Assembly: GCA_023434465.1 (NCBI GenBank)
Contig: JAEYSQ010000137.1
Span: 1-5,694 of the forward strand
Reading direction: 5' to 3'
Length of the DNA stretch: 5,694 bases
Source of the DNA: Actinomycetes bacterium
GTDB lineage: Bacteria; Actinomycetota; Thermoleophilia; Solirubrobacterales; 70-9
Every line of letters starts with the position of its first letter. The first letter of the stretch is position 1. A program made the translations under genes and the position numbers. Shown piece by piece: positions 1 to 5,059 of this stretch. The notes beneath the pieces are model-generated. The model made no database searches. It had not been told where the DNA came from and saw only the letters and a list, made by a program, of their open reading frames with translations.

Positions 1-3
1 TTA

Positions 4-22
4 ATTGACGCGCGTCGTCAAT
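4..22. repeat. Inverted repeat over the -35 element (operator-like)
   Basis: ATTGACG (4-10) and CGTCAAT (16-22) are perfect 7-bp inverted arms around a 5-nt spacer. The left arm contains the -35 hexamer of the rightward promoter. The right arm gives the same TTGACG hexamer on the opposite strand, so a leftward promoter whose -10 lies outside the window is also possible. A dimeric repressor or activator site is one reading; back-to-back -35 boxes is another. The symmetry is seen directly and the function is inferred. Confidence 0.45.
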
Positions 23-33
23 AGGTGTATAAA
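5..33 (+). promoter_or_regulatory. Near-consensus sigma-70 promoter
   Basis: TTGACG at 5-10 (5/6 match to consensus) is followed after exactly 17 nt by TATAAA at 28-33 (5/6 match), which predicts transcription starting near position 40. The 8-bp palindrome CTGATCAG (34-41) covers the predicted start. It is the best promoter by sequence in the window, yet no credible protein gene follows it before the convergent acnA. This is why a non-coding transcript is proposed. Confidence 0.6.
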
Positions 34-274
34 CTGATCAGCAGGTCCGTAGGAGCAGTAGGGAGAAAAGGGAAGGAGCAGGACCGGACCAAGCGCCCCG
101 GAGGGGTTGCAACCCAGTTTAAATTTCCAAAGCCCGCTTCCGGCGGTTTTGCCCCCGGAAGCGTTCGCGTCGGCATCCCTCCCTGGCTACCGACGCGCAG
201 GCGTGGTGAGGGTCGCGCGGACCCCCTGCCTCCCGCGACCCTCGCCCGCCACCTTGCCTAGAGACTCCACGAGG

Positions 275-309
275 TTGAAGTTACCGCCGCATAGCGCCCT
301 TAACTTCAA
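275..309. repeat. Inverted repeat downstream of acnA
   Basis: TTGAAGTTA (275-283) and TAACTTCAA (301-309) are perfect 9-bp arms separated by 17 nt. They begin 59 nt past the acnA stop in the leftward direction. The arms are AT-rich, unlike the surrounding GC-rich hairpins, and no T-run follows on either strand, so this does not look like a simple intrinsic terminator. It could be a protein-binding site or a second 3'-UTR hairpin. Confidence 0.4.
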
Positions 310-318
310 GGTCGCGGC

Positions 319-359
319 GCTCCGCCGGGGTTCGGGTAGCCGAGGAGTCCCGGCGAAGC
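319..359 (-). terminator. Hairpin terminator of acnA, possibly bidirectional
   Basis: Read leftward, the first 8 nt after the acnA TAA are followed by an 11-bp stem (GCTTCGCCGGG at 359-349 with CCCGGCGGAGC at 329-319), including one G-U pair. A smaller inner stem TCGG/CCGA (343-340/335-332) closes a four-base loop. No U-run follows, which is common for terminators in high-GC Actinobacteria. Read rightward the stem has one A-C mismatch but still folds, so it could also end the proposed RNA. Confidence 0.6.
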
Positions 360-367
360 TCGTCGCC

Positions 368-3178
368 TTACTTGTTGAGGTCGCGGAGGACGGTCTGGAG
401 GATGCCGTCGTTGTTGATGTAGCGGATCTCGTTCGGAGTATCGAGGCGGACCGTAGCTTCGAAGGTGACCGGATCGGCTCCTTCGCGTTCAGCCGTCACC
501 TGGACGGTCCCGGCTTCGCCGCCCTTCAGGTCACCGATCGTGATCACCTCTTCGCCGGTCAGGCCGAGTGAATCGGTTGACTCGCCATCCGGGTACTGGA
601 GCGGAACGACGCCCATGCCGATCAGGTTCGAACGGTGGATCCGCTCGTAACTTTCGGCGATCACCGCACGGACCCCGAGCAGGCGGGTGCCTTTGGCGGC
701 CCAGTCCCGTGATGACCCGGAGCCGTACTCCTTGCCGGCCAGGACGACCAGCGGGATGCCGTCGGCCTGGTACTGGCTCGAAGCCTCGTAGATCGAGGTC
801 TCCTCGCCATCCGGGAAGTGCCGCGTGAAACCACCGGACTTCTCGACCAGCTGGTTGCGGAGCCGGATGTTCGCGAAGGTACCGCGCACCATGACCTCGT
901 GGTTGCCGCGCCTTGAGCCGTAGGAGTTGAAATCGGCCGGGCCGACCCCCTGCTCGATCAGCCAGGCACCGGCCGGGCTGTCCTTCTTGATCGCTCCGGC
1001 AGGAGAGATGTGGTCGGTGGTGATCGAATCCCCGAGCTTGGCGAGAACCCGGGCGCCCTGGATCGGCTCGATCCCGGGAGGGTCGGCCGGCATGTCCTCG
1101 AAGAAGGAAGGCTTGCGAACGTAAGTCGAGTCAGGCCAGGTGTATCGCTCGCCCTCGGGAACCTTCACGTCCTGCCAGTTCTGGTCGCCCCTGAAGACGT
1201 CGCCGTAGTTCTTCTCGAACATGTCCCGGCGGATCGAATCGCCGACCACCTTGGCGACCTCTTCCGGATCGGGCCAGATGTCATCGAGATAGACCGGGTT
1301 TCCTTCCTGATCCTCGCCGAGCGGATCGTTCTGGATGTCGATGTCCATCCGGCCGGCCAGCGCATACGCGACCACGAGCGGCGGCGAAGCCAGATAGTTC
1401 GCCTTGACGTCCTGGCTGATCCGGCCCTCGAAGTTCCGGTTGCCGGAGAGCACCGAACAGACGACCAGGTCCTTCTCCTCGATCGCCGCCGTGATCTCGG
1501 GGGCGAGCGGCCCCGAGTTGCCGATGCAGGTGGTGCAGCCGTAACCGACCAGGTTGAACTGGAGATCGTCCAGGTACTGGGTCAGCCCGGCCTGGTCGAG
1601 ATAGTCGGTGACCACCGTGGAACCGGGGGCGAGCGAGGTCTTGACCCAGGGCTTGCGCGAAAGCCCTCGCGCGAGCGCGTTGCGGGCGAGCAGCCCCGCT
1701 CCGACCATCACATAGGGGTTCGAGGTGTTGGTGCAGGAGGTGATCGCGGCGATCACGACGCGACCATGGTCGAGGTCGAAAGAGGTCCCGTCCTCGAGGG
1801 TCACCGGAGTGATGTCCTCGCTGCAGCGTTCTTCCGCGGTCGCGGTATTGGCCCCGGTCGGGGCGCCAACCGGCCTGCCGAGTTCACTGGAAATGTGATC
1901 CTCAGCGGGCGGATCCGAGGCAGGAAACGATTCGTCCAACGCTTCGTCATATGCGCTGAGCTGGTTCGAAGCCTCCTTGTCGAACTCGCAAAGAGCCTCA
2001 AGGAAACCCATCTTCGCGTCGGAGAGCGAGATCCGGTCCTGGGGACGCTTCGGTCCGGCGATCGATGGGACTACCGAGTCGAGTTCGAGTTCGAGGGTGT
2101 CGCTGAAGACCGGATCCTCGGAATCGGCCGTATGGAAGGTGCCCTGGAGCCGCGAGTAAGCATCGACCAGTTCGATGGTCTCGGTTGGACGACCGGTCAG
2201 TTCGAGGTAACGGAGGGTCTCTGCGTCGGGCGGAAAGATCGCGCAGGTCGAACCGAACTCCGGCGACATGTTGCCGATAGTCGCGCGGTCGACCAACGGC
2301 AGGTTGGCGAGTCCAGCGCCGAAGAACTCTACGAACTTGCCGACCACACCCCGTTCGCGCAGCATCTCGGTGACCGTCAGGACGAGGTCGGTAGCGGTGG
2401 CTGCGGCTGGAAGTTTGCCGTGGAGCTTGAAGCCGATCACCTGGGGCAGCAACATCGATACCGGCTGGCCGAGCATCGCGGCCTCGGCCTCGATACCACC
2501 GACACCCCAGCCCAGCACGCCGAGCCCGTTGACCATGGTGGTGTGGGAATCGGTGCCGACCAGGGTGTCGGGGTACGCCTGGAGCGCGCCGTCCTGCTCC
2601 CGGCTGTAGACGACCTGGGCGATGTACTCGAGGTTGACCTGGTGGCAGATGCCGGTGGCCGGAGGCACGACCCGGAAGTTGTCGAAAGCGCCCTGCCCCC
2701 ACTTGAGGAATTCGTAGCGTTCGAGGTTGCGTTCGAACTCTTTCTCGGCGTTGGTCCGGAATGCCATGCCGTTGCCGAAGGCGTCGACCTGGACCGAGTG
2801 ATCGATCACCAGGTCGACGTCGACCAGCGGGTTGATCGCGGCTACCTCGCCTCCGATGTCAGCCATCGCATCACGCATCGCAGCGAGGTCGACCACGGCC
2901 GGAACGCCGGTGAAGTCCTGCATGAGGACGCGAGCCGGCTGGTAGGGGATCTCGTCCGAGGGTTCGGCGTTCGCGTCCCAGGAGGCGATCGCCTCGACGT
3001 CGGATGCGCTGACCGAGACACCGTCCTCGAGACGGAGCACGTTCTCAAGCAGCACCTTGATCGAGTAGGGCAGGCGGGCGACATCGAACTTCGCCTGCAG
3101 CGCGTCGAGACGGAAAATCTCGTAGGTCTTGTCGCCTACCTCGATGCTGTCCTTGGAACCGAATGAATTGCTGCTCAT
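368..3178 (-). CDS. acnA: Aconitate hydratase (AcnA type)
   Basis: This enzyme interconverts citrate and isocitrate via cis-aconitate in the cytosolic TCA cycle, using a [4Fe-4S] cluster. The 936 residues cover the whole AcnA/IRP1-type fold. Motifs include TGICHQVNLEY near 175, GTDSHTT at 208, SCTNTSNP with cluster Cys482, GYGCTTCIGNSGP with Cys548 and Cys551, DSITTDHISPAG at 717 opening the swivel domain, and GSGSSRDWAAKG at 819. The three cysteines match E. coli AcnA 435/501/504 with a constant offset of 47. The extra length is mainly an acidic, low-complexity linker (about 400-460) just before the first cluster cysteine, containing DESFPASDPP. The ATG start gives the usual N-terminus. Only a weak purine-rich AGAGAAGAGA precedes it, and TTGACC (3212-3207) with TAGAGA (3191-3186) at 15-nt spacing is a poor candidate for its own promoter. 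It lies 30 nt after the SDR gene and may be cotranscribed. No prp genes are nearby, so 2-methylcitrate dehydratase (AcnD) is unlikely. Confidence 0.97.
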   Translation of the reverse strand: MSSNSFGSKDSIEVGDKTYEIFRLDALQAKFDVARLPYSIKVLLENVLRLEDGVSVSASDVEAIASWDANAEPSDEIPYQPARVLMQDFTGVPAVVDLAAMRDAMADIGGEVAAINPLVDVDLVIDHSVQVDAFGNGMAFRTNAEKEFERNLERYEFLKWGQGAFDNFRVVPPATGICHQVNLEYIAQVVYSREQDGALQAYPDTLVGTDSHTTMVNGLGVLGWGVGGIEAEAAMLGQPVSMLLPQVIGFKLHGKLPAAATATDLVLTVTEMLRERGVVGKFVEFFGAGLANLPLVDRATIGNMSPEFGSTCAIFPPDAETLRYLELTGRPTETIELVDAYSRLQGTFHTADSEDPVFSDTLELELDSVVPSIAGPKRPQDRISLSDAKMGFLEALCEFDKEASNQLSAYDEALDESFPASDPPAEDHISSELGRPVGAPTGANTATAEERCSEDITPVTLEDGTSFDLDHGRVVIAAITSCTNTSNPYVMVGAGLLARNALARGLSRKPWVKTSLAPGSTVVTDYLDQAGLTQYLDDLQFNLVGYGCTTCIGNSGPLAPEITAAIEEKDLVVCSVLSGNRNFEGRISQDVKANYLASPPLVVAYALAGRMDIDIQNDPLGEDQEGNPVYLDDIWPDPEEVAKVVGDSIRRDMFEKNYGDVFRGDQNWQDVKVPEGERYTWPDSTYVRKPSFFEDMPADPPGIEPIQGARVLAKLGDSITTDHISPAGAIKKDSPAGAWLIEQGVGPADFNSYGSRRGNHEVMVRGTFANIRLRNQLVEKSGGFTRHFPDGEETSIYEASSQYQADGIPLVVLAGKEYGSGSSRDWAAKGTRLLGVRAVIAESYERIHRSNLIGMGVVPLQYPDGESTDSLGLTGEEVITIGDLKGGEAGTVQVTAEREGADPVTFEATVRLDTPNEIRYINNDGILQTVLRDLNK

Positions 3179-3208
3179 TTTCTCTTCTCTACTTTGATTT
3201 GGTGAGGG

Positions 3209-4009
3209 TCAACGTTTGTCGGTCTGGCCGCGGGCCAGCGAGTCCGCCGCGTTCTGGCCGGCCGGGCCCGACTGAACCCGGTGGGAAATGTGAGGGCTGA
3301 TCAGGCCGACGTGGGCCATGGTCCTCTGGACCAGCGGAGCGACCGCGATCTCGACCCGGTTTGAATCAACCGCCTTCAGCACGGCGGCTGCAACCTTCTC
3401 CGGGGTGGTGGTGCCAAGGCCGGCGGGAGCGTCGGCCCCGGAATCCGCGAACATCCCGGCCTCGCGAACGAATCCGGGAGCGACCAGGGTGGCCCGCACG
3501 GCAGAAGCGGAGAGGTCGGCTGCCAGTCCGAACACGAAGCCGCGAAGCCCGAACTTGGTCGCGTTATAGATGGAGGAGCGAGGGCTGCCAGCCTTGCCGG
3601 CCAGGGATCCGATCATGATCAACCTCCCCCGGTTTCTCTCCAGCATGCCGGGCAGAAGCGCCTGGGCGAGCAGGATCGGTGATTCGAGGTTGATCCGCAG
3701 CATGCGGGCAACCTGCTCGTCGGTCAGTTCGGTGATCCGGCCGGTGCTGGGGAGGGCGGCGTTGGCGACCAGGATGTCGACGGGACCGGACTCGGCCGCC
3801 AGGTTCAATGCGGCACCGGGCTGGCCGAGATCGGAAGCAATCGTCTGGTGGCCACTGCCGGGCAGATCATTCACCAGTCCCTGAAGCGCTTCGGTCGAAC
3901 GACCCGAAACGACGAGCTCGGCGCCAGCCCGGGCGAGGGTCGCGGCGATCGAACGGCCGATACCTCCGGTCGCACCGGTCAAAAGCACCTTCTTGCCCGT
4001 AATTTCCAC
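3209..4009 (-). CDS. SDR-family NAD(P)-dependent oxidoreductase
   Basis: This is a classical short-chain dehydrogenase/reductase of 266 residues with a single Rossmann fold; the substrate is unknown. Seen in order: cofactor loop TGATGGIG (11-18); Arg37 after beta-2 (VVSGRS), which favours NADPH over NADH; Asp60 (ASDLG); an ANAA version of the NNAG motif (82-85); Asn107, Ser135 (MIGSLAG), Tyr148 and Lys152 (YNATK) as the catalytic tetrad; and PGFV (178-181). All catalytic residues are present, so the enzyme should be active. The roughly 40-residue C-terminal tail ends in GQTDKR and is hydrophilic, with no membrane helix. The start is GTG at 4009; the ATG four bases upstream (4013) is out of frame. 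The gene precedes acnA on the same strand. Typical roles of such proteins are ketone/alcohol or 3-ketoacyl reduction, and nothing in the neighbourhood picks one. Confidence 0.92.
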   Translation of the reverse strand: MEITGKKVLLTGATGGIGRSIAATLARAGAELVVSGRSTEALQGLVNDLPGSGHQTIASDLGQPGAALNLAAESGPVDILVANAALPSTGRITELTDEQVARMLRINLESPILLAQALLPGMLERNRGRLIMIGSLAGKAGSPRSSIYNATKFGLRGFVFGLAADLSASAVRATLVAPGFVREAGMFADSGADAPAGLGTTTPEKVAAAVLKAVDSNRVEIAVAPLVQRTMAHVGLISPHISHRVQSGPAGQNAADSLARGQTDKR

Positions 4010-4015
4010 CCATCA

Positions 4016-4021
4016 AACCTA
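4016..4021 (-). promoter_or_regulatory. Possible -10 element for a leaderless SDR mRNA
   Basis: Read leftward, TAGGTT (4021-4016) fits the TAnnnT pattern and is followed by 6 nt and then the GTG start at 4009, so transcription would begin at or next to the start codon. No good Shine-Dalgarno sequence precedes the GTG, which agrees with leaderless translation. No recognisable -35 lies at the expected distance, which weakens the call. Confidence 0.35.
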
Positions 4022-4032
4022 GCATCGGCATA

Positions 4033-4095
4033 AGGCTTAGCCTCCCCAAAGACCGCTTCTCGCGCGGAATTCAGAGGACACCGTGTTTCCGGAAA
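4033..4095. repeat. Two palindromes in the divergent intergenic region
   Basis: AGGCT-T-AGCCT (4033-4043) lies just upstream of the SDR start. The perfect 10-bp palindrome TTTCCGGAAA (4086-4095) lies midway between the two divergent genes. Either could be a regulator site. Neither matches an operator I can name, and short palindromes also occur by chance. Confidence 0.25.
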
Positions 4096-4152
4096 TTGCA
4101 GGGGGTTAGGGAGGTGATGACCGGTGTGTTAGCGAATGACATGCAGATCGTC

Positions 4153-4158
4153 TATTAT
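4153..4158 (+). promoter_or_regulatory. Probable -10 element for the riboswitch transcript
   Basis: TATTAT (4153-4158) matches TATAAT at 5 of 6 positions and predicts a transcript start near 4165, a few bases before the first riboswitch stem. The -35 region is weak (TTAGCG at 4129-4134, 18-nt spacing). The position relative to the riboswitch is the main support. Confidence 0.5.
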
Positions 4159-4170
4159 CCCGCCAGTTCA

Positions 4171-4318
4171 TAACCGAGACGCCGAATCCCGACTCACTCT
4201 GTGACCGGGATCGGGGGAACCAAGTTTCTGGGGCGAACCCACTGATTCAGGTGGGGGCGCGGCTCCTAAAGCGCCAGCCCGACAGCTAACCCCGTAGGCC
4301 GACCAAGGAGATCGGTAT
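4171..4318 (+). ncRNA. Cyclic-di-AMP riboswitch (ydaO/yuaA leader)
   Basis: The conserved blocks of this riboswitch class are present in the right order: CGCCGAATCCCG near 4180-4191; the P2 hairpin ATCCCG/CGGGAT (4186-4191/4206-4211); GGGGGAACCA (4213-4222); TGGGGCGAA (4229-4237); a hairpin CCCAC/GTGGG (4238-4242/4251-4255); a stem GGCGC/GCGCC (4256-4260/4271-4275); GCCCGACAGCTAACC (4277-4291); and GTAGGC (4294-4299). GCC/GGC (4181-4183/4297-4299) and ACCGA/UCGGU (4173-4177/4312-4316) can form a basal helix. In Actinobacteria this class senses c-di-AMP and usually lowers expression of cell-wall hydrolases or ion transport, which fits the NlpC/P60 gene directly downstream. No terminator hairpin with a U-run separates the aptamer from the gene, and the ribosome-binding site lies inside the basal helix, so control of translation is inferred. 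Confidence 0.93.
4305..4310 (+). promoter_or_regulatory. Shine-Dalgarno sequence inside the riboswitch
   Basis: AAGGAG (4305-4310) is a good ribosome-binding site, sitting between the conserved GTAGGC and the distal strand of the basal helix. It is 15 nt before the TTG at 4326, which is long, but only 6 nt before an in-frame ATC at 4317. Its location suggests that ligand-stabilised folding could limit ribosome access. Confidence 0.6.
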
Positions 4319-4325
4319 CAACCCG

Positions 4326-4919
4326 TTGCGTACAACCCAGACGTTCGCCAGTTTCAATGCCTTTCGGGCAATCGCTTTCGCAGCCGCCCTGGCCGCGCTC
4401 ACTTTCATCGGACTTTCCTCCTTCGCCGCTCCGGCCAATGCCGCCGGCTGCAAGGACGCATCGAGTGGTGGCCTCACGGTAACCACGGTCAAGTGCAAGC
4501 CGGTCAAGAAGGCCCGCCTGATTCGCGGCAAGGCTTACGCCCCGGCCAATGCCCCGGCCGTCGTCAAGCGCGTGATCGCCGCCGCCAACCGGATTCGCCT
4601 CAAGAAGTACGTATACGGAGGCGGCCACTCAATGAGCCGCAAGATCCAGCGCGGCTACGACTGCTCCGGCTCGGTCAGCTACGCACTCCGCGCCGCCGGA
4701 CTGCTCAAGTACCCGATGCCCTCAGGCAGCTTCGTTCGCTGGCAGAAGCCCGGACTCGGCAAGTGGATCACCACTTACGCCAACGGAGGCCACATGTACA
4801 TGGTCGTCGCCGGACTTTCCTTCGACACTTCGAACATGAGCTCCAACGGCGGCAACCGCTGGAGCACTTCGATCCGGTCGTCCCGCGGCTTCAGCGTCCG
4901 GCACCCCGCCCGCTTCTAG
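4326..4919 (+). CDS. Secreted NlpC/P60-type cell-wall peptidase (small, basic)
   Basis: This is probably an exported endopeptidase that cuts peptidoglycan stem peptides. The 197 residues begin with a Sec signal peptide: a short polar N-region, hydrophobic core at about 14-34, and likely cleavage after APANA (35-39). The mature protein is rich in Lys/Arg and has Cys42 and Cys57, which could form a disulfide. The catalytic domain shows the typical order: YVYGGGH (95-101), then YDCSGSVSYAL with nucleophile Cys113, then GGHMYMVVAG with His156. The third polar residue is not obvious; Asp167 (SFDTS) is a candidate. The protein is short for the family and has no separate binding domain such as LysM or SH3. 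Upstream c-di-AMP riboswitch control supports a cell-wall role. No ATG or GTG is in frame between the stop at 4287 and the signal peptide; TTG 4326 is the conventional choice and ATC 4317 is the better-spaced alternative. A hairpin terminator follows, so the gene is monocistronic. Confidence 0.85.
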   Translation: MRTTQTFASFNAFRAIAFAAALAALTFIGLSSFAAPANAAGCKDASSGGLTVTTVKCKPVKKARLIRGKAYAPANAPAVVKRVIAAANRIRLKKYVYGGGHSMSRKIQRGYDCSGSVSYALRAAGLLKYPMPSGSFVRWQKPGLGKWITTYANGGHMYMVVAGLSFDTSNMSSNGGNRWSTSIRSSRGFSVRHPARF

Positions 4920-4943
4920 ACCTGCCGACACAGCAGATTCACC

Positions 4944-4971
4944 GCGAAACGCCCCCACCCGGGCGTTTCGC
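4944..4971 (+). terminator. Intrinsic terminator after the peptidase gene
   Basis: A perfect 11-bp stem (GCGAAACGCCC at 4944-4954 with GGGCGTTTCGC at 4961-4971) closes a 6-nt loop, CCACCC. It starts 24 nt after the TAG stop and is followed by CGTTT, a short U-run. It separates the peptidase from the aldo/keto reductase. Confidence 0.85.
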
Positions 4972-5018
4972 CGTTTAAGCGGGACCGGAGACGAAGCCGC
5001 GCTGGGAGGTGCCTGAAC

Positions 5019-5033
5019 TCGCGCTCCGCGCGA
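5019..5033. repeat. Inverted repeat at the reductase promoter (operator-like)
   Basis: TCGCGC (5019-5024) and GCGCGA (5028-5033) are perfect 6-bp arms around TCC. The repeat falls where the -35 region of the reductase promoter should be and replaces any recognisable -35 hexamer. A repressor or activator site is plausible, but a GC-rich chance hairpin cannot be excluded. Confidence 0.35.
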
Positions 5034-5047
5034 AGCATTCCCGGTTC

Positions 5048-5053
5048 TATGAT
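5048..5053 (+). promoter_or_regulatory. -10 element giving a leaderless reductase mRNA
   Basis: TATGAT (5048-5053) matches the -10 consensus at 5 of 6 positions and ends 6 nt before the ATG at 5060, so the predicted transcript would begin at the A of the start codon. No Shine-Dalgarno sequence is present. Leaderless genes are common in Actinobacteria. Confidence 0.55.
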
Positions 5054-5059
5054 CGGACG

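Larger units (their letters stand above)
40..359 (+). ncRNA. Candidate structured non-coding RNA with C-rich loops
   Basis: No known family is recognised with certainty. Downstream of the promoter at 5-33 the sequence folds into a series of stems: 44-49/85-90 (6 bp) enclosing a purine-rich loop; the palindrome GGGTTGCAACCC (104-115); 135-143/155-163 (9 bp); 166-173/190-197 (8 bp); 205-217/234-246 (13 bp with one G-U); 275-283/301-309 (9 bp); and 319-329/349-359. In the rightward sense the loops at 174-189 and 218-233 are C-rich (CCCUCCC; ACCCCCUGCCUCC). The 5' loop repeats AGGAGCAG at 51-58 and 74-81. C-rich loops recall the actinobacterial 6C RNA, but the runs here are of five Cs, not six, so this is an analogy only. 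The end is uncertain; the transcript could stop near 246 or at the hairpin 319-359. Alternatively the hairpins belong to the acnA 3' untranslated region read leftward. Confidence 0.35.

Noticed and set aside
135..163. Hairpin CGCTTCCGG/CCGGAAGCG as the main acnA terminator
   Set aside because: It is over 200 nt past the acnA stop and a stronger, closer hairpin exists at 319-359. It may act as a backup but is better viewed as part of the structured region.
25..261. 78-codon GTG open frame in the left intergenic region
   Set aside because: Its start lies inside the -10 region of the promoter, so that transcript could not encode it. There is no ribosome-binding site, and the product is Pro/Arg/Gly-rich with no motif, as expected from translating GC-rich hairpins.
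311..367. tRNA-like cloverleaf suspected from the GGTTCGG string
   Set aside because: No acceptor stem, anticodon arm or conserved D-arm bases fit around it; the segment is a single long hairpin.
107..571. TTG-initiated 154-codon open frame running into acnA antisense
   Set aside because: Its 3' half is acnA mirror sequence and its 5' half crosses the hairpins. No well-placed ribosome-binding site precedes it.
2074..2096. TCGAGT/TCGAGG short tandem repeat
   Set aside because: It is three hexamer copies encoding LELELDS within acnA, with no sign of expansion or function beyond coding.
1010..3166. A 718-codon rightward open frame opposite acnA
   Set aside because: It is the mirror frame of a real, fully conserved aconitase. 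High-GC codon bias removes stops on the opposite strand, and the predicted protein has no recognisable motif and repetitive Arg/Gly/Val/Asp composition.
4117..4173. 18-codon ATG open frame just before the riboswitch, preceded by AGGGAGG
   Set aside because: The gap to the purine run is only 2 nt, and the frame overlaps the -10 element and the start of the aptamer, so it would not be on the riboswitch transcript. It is too short to support without comparison.
4266..4628. 120-codon leftward open frame opposite the peptidase start
   Set aside because: It is antisense to the riboswitch 3' half and the signal peptide, both well supported on the forward strand; it shows no domain or ribosome-binding site.
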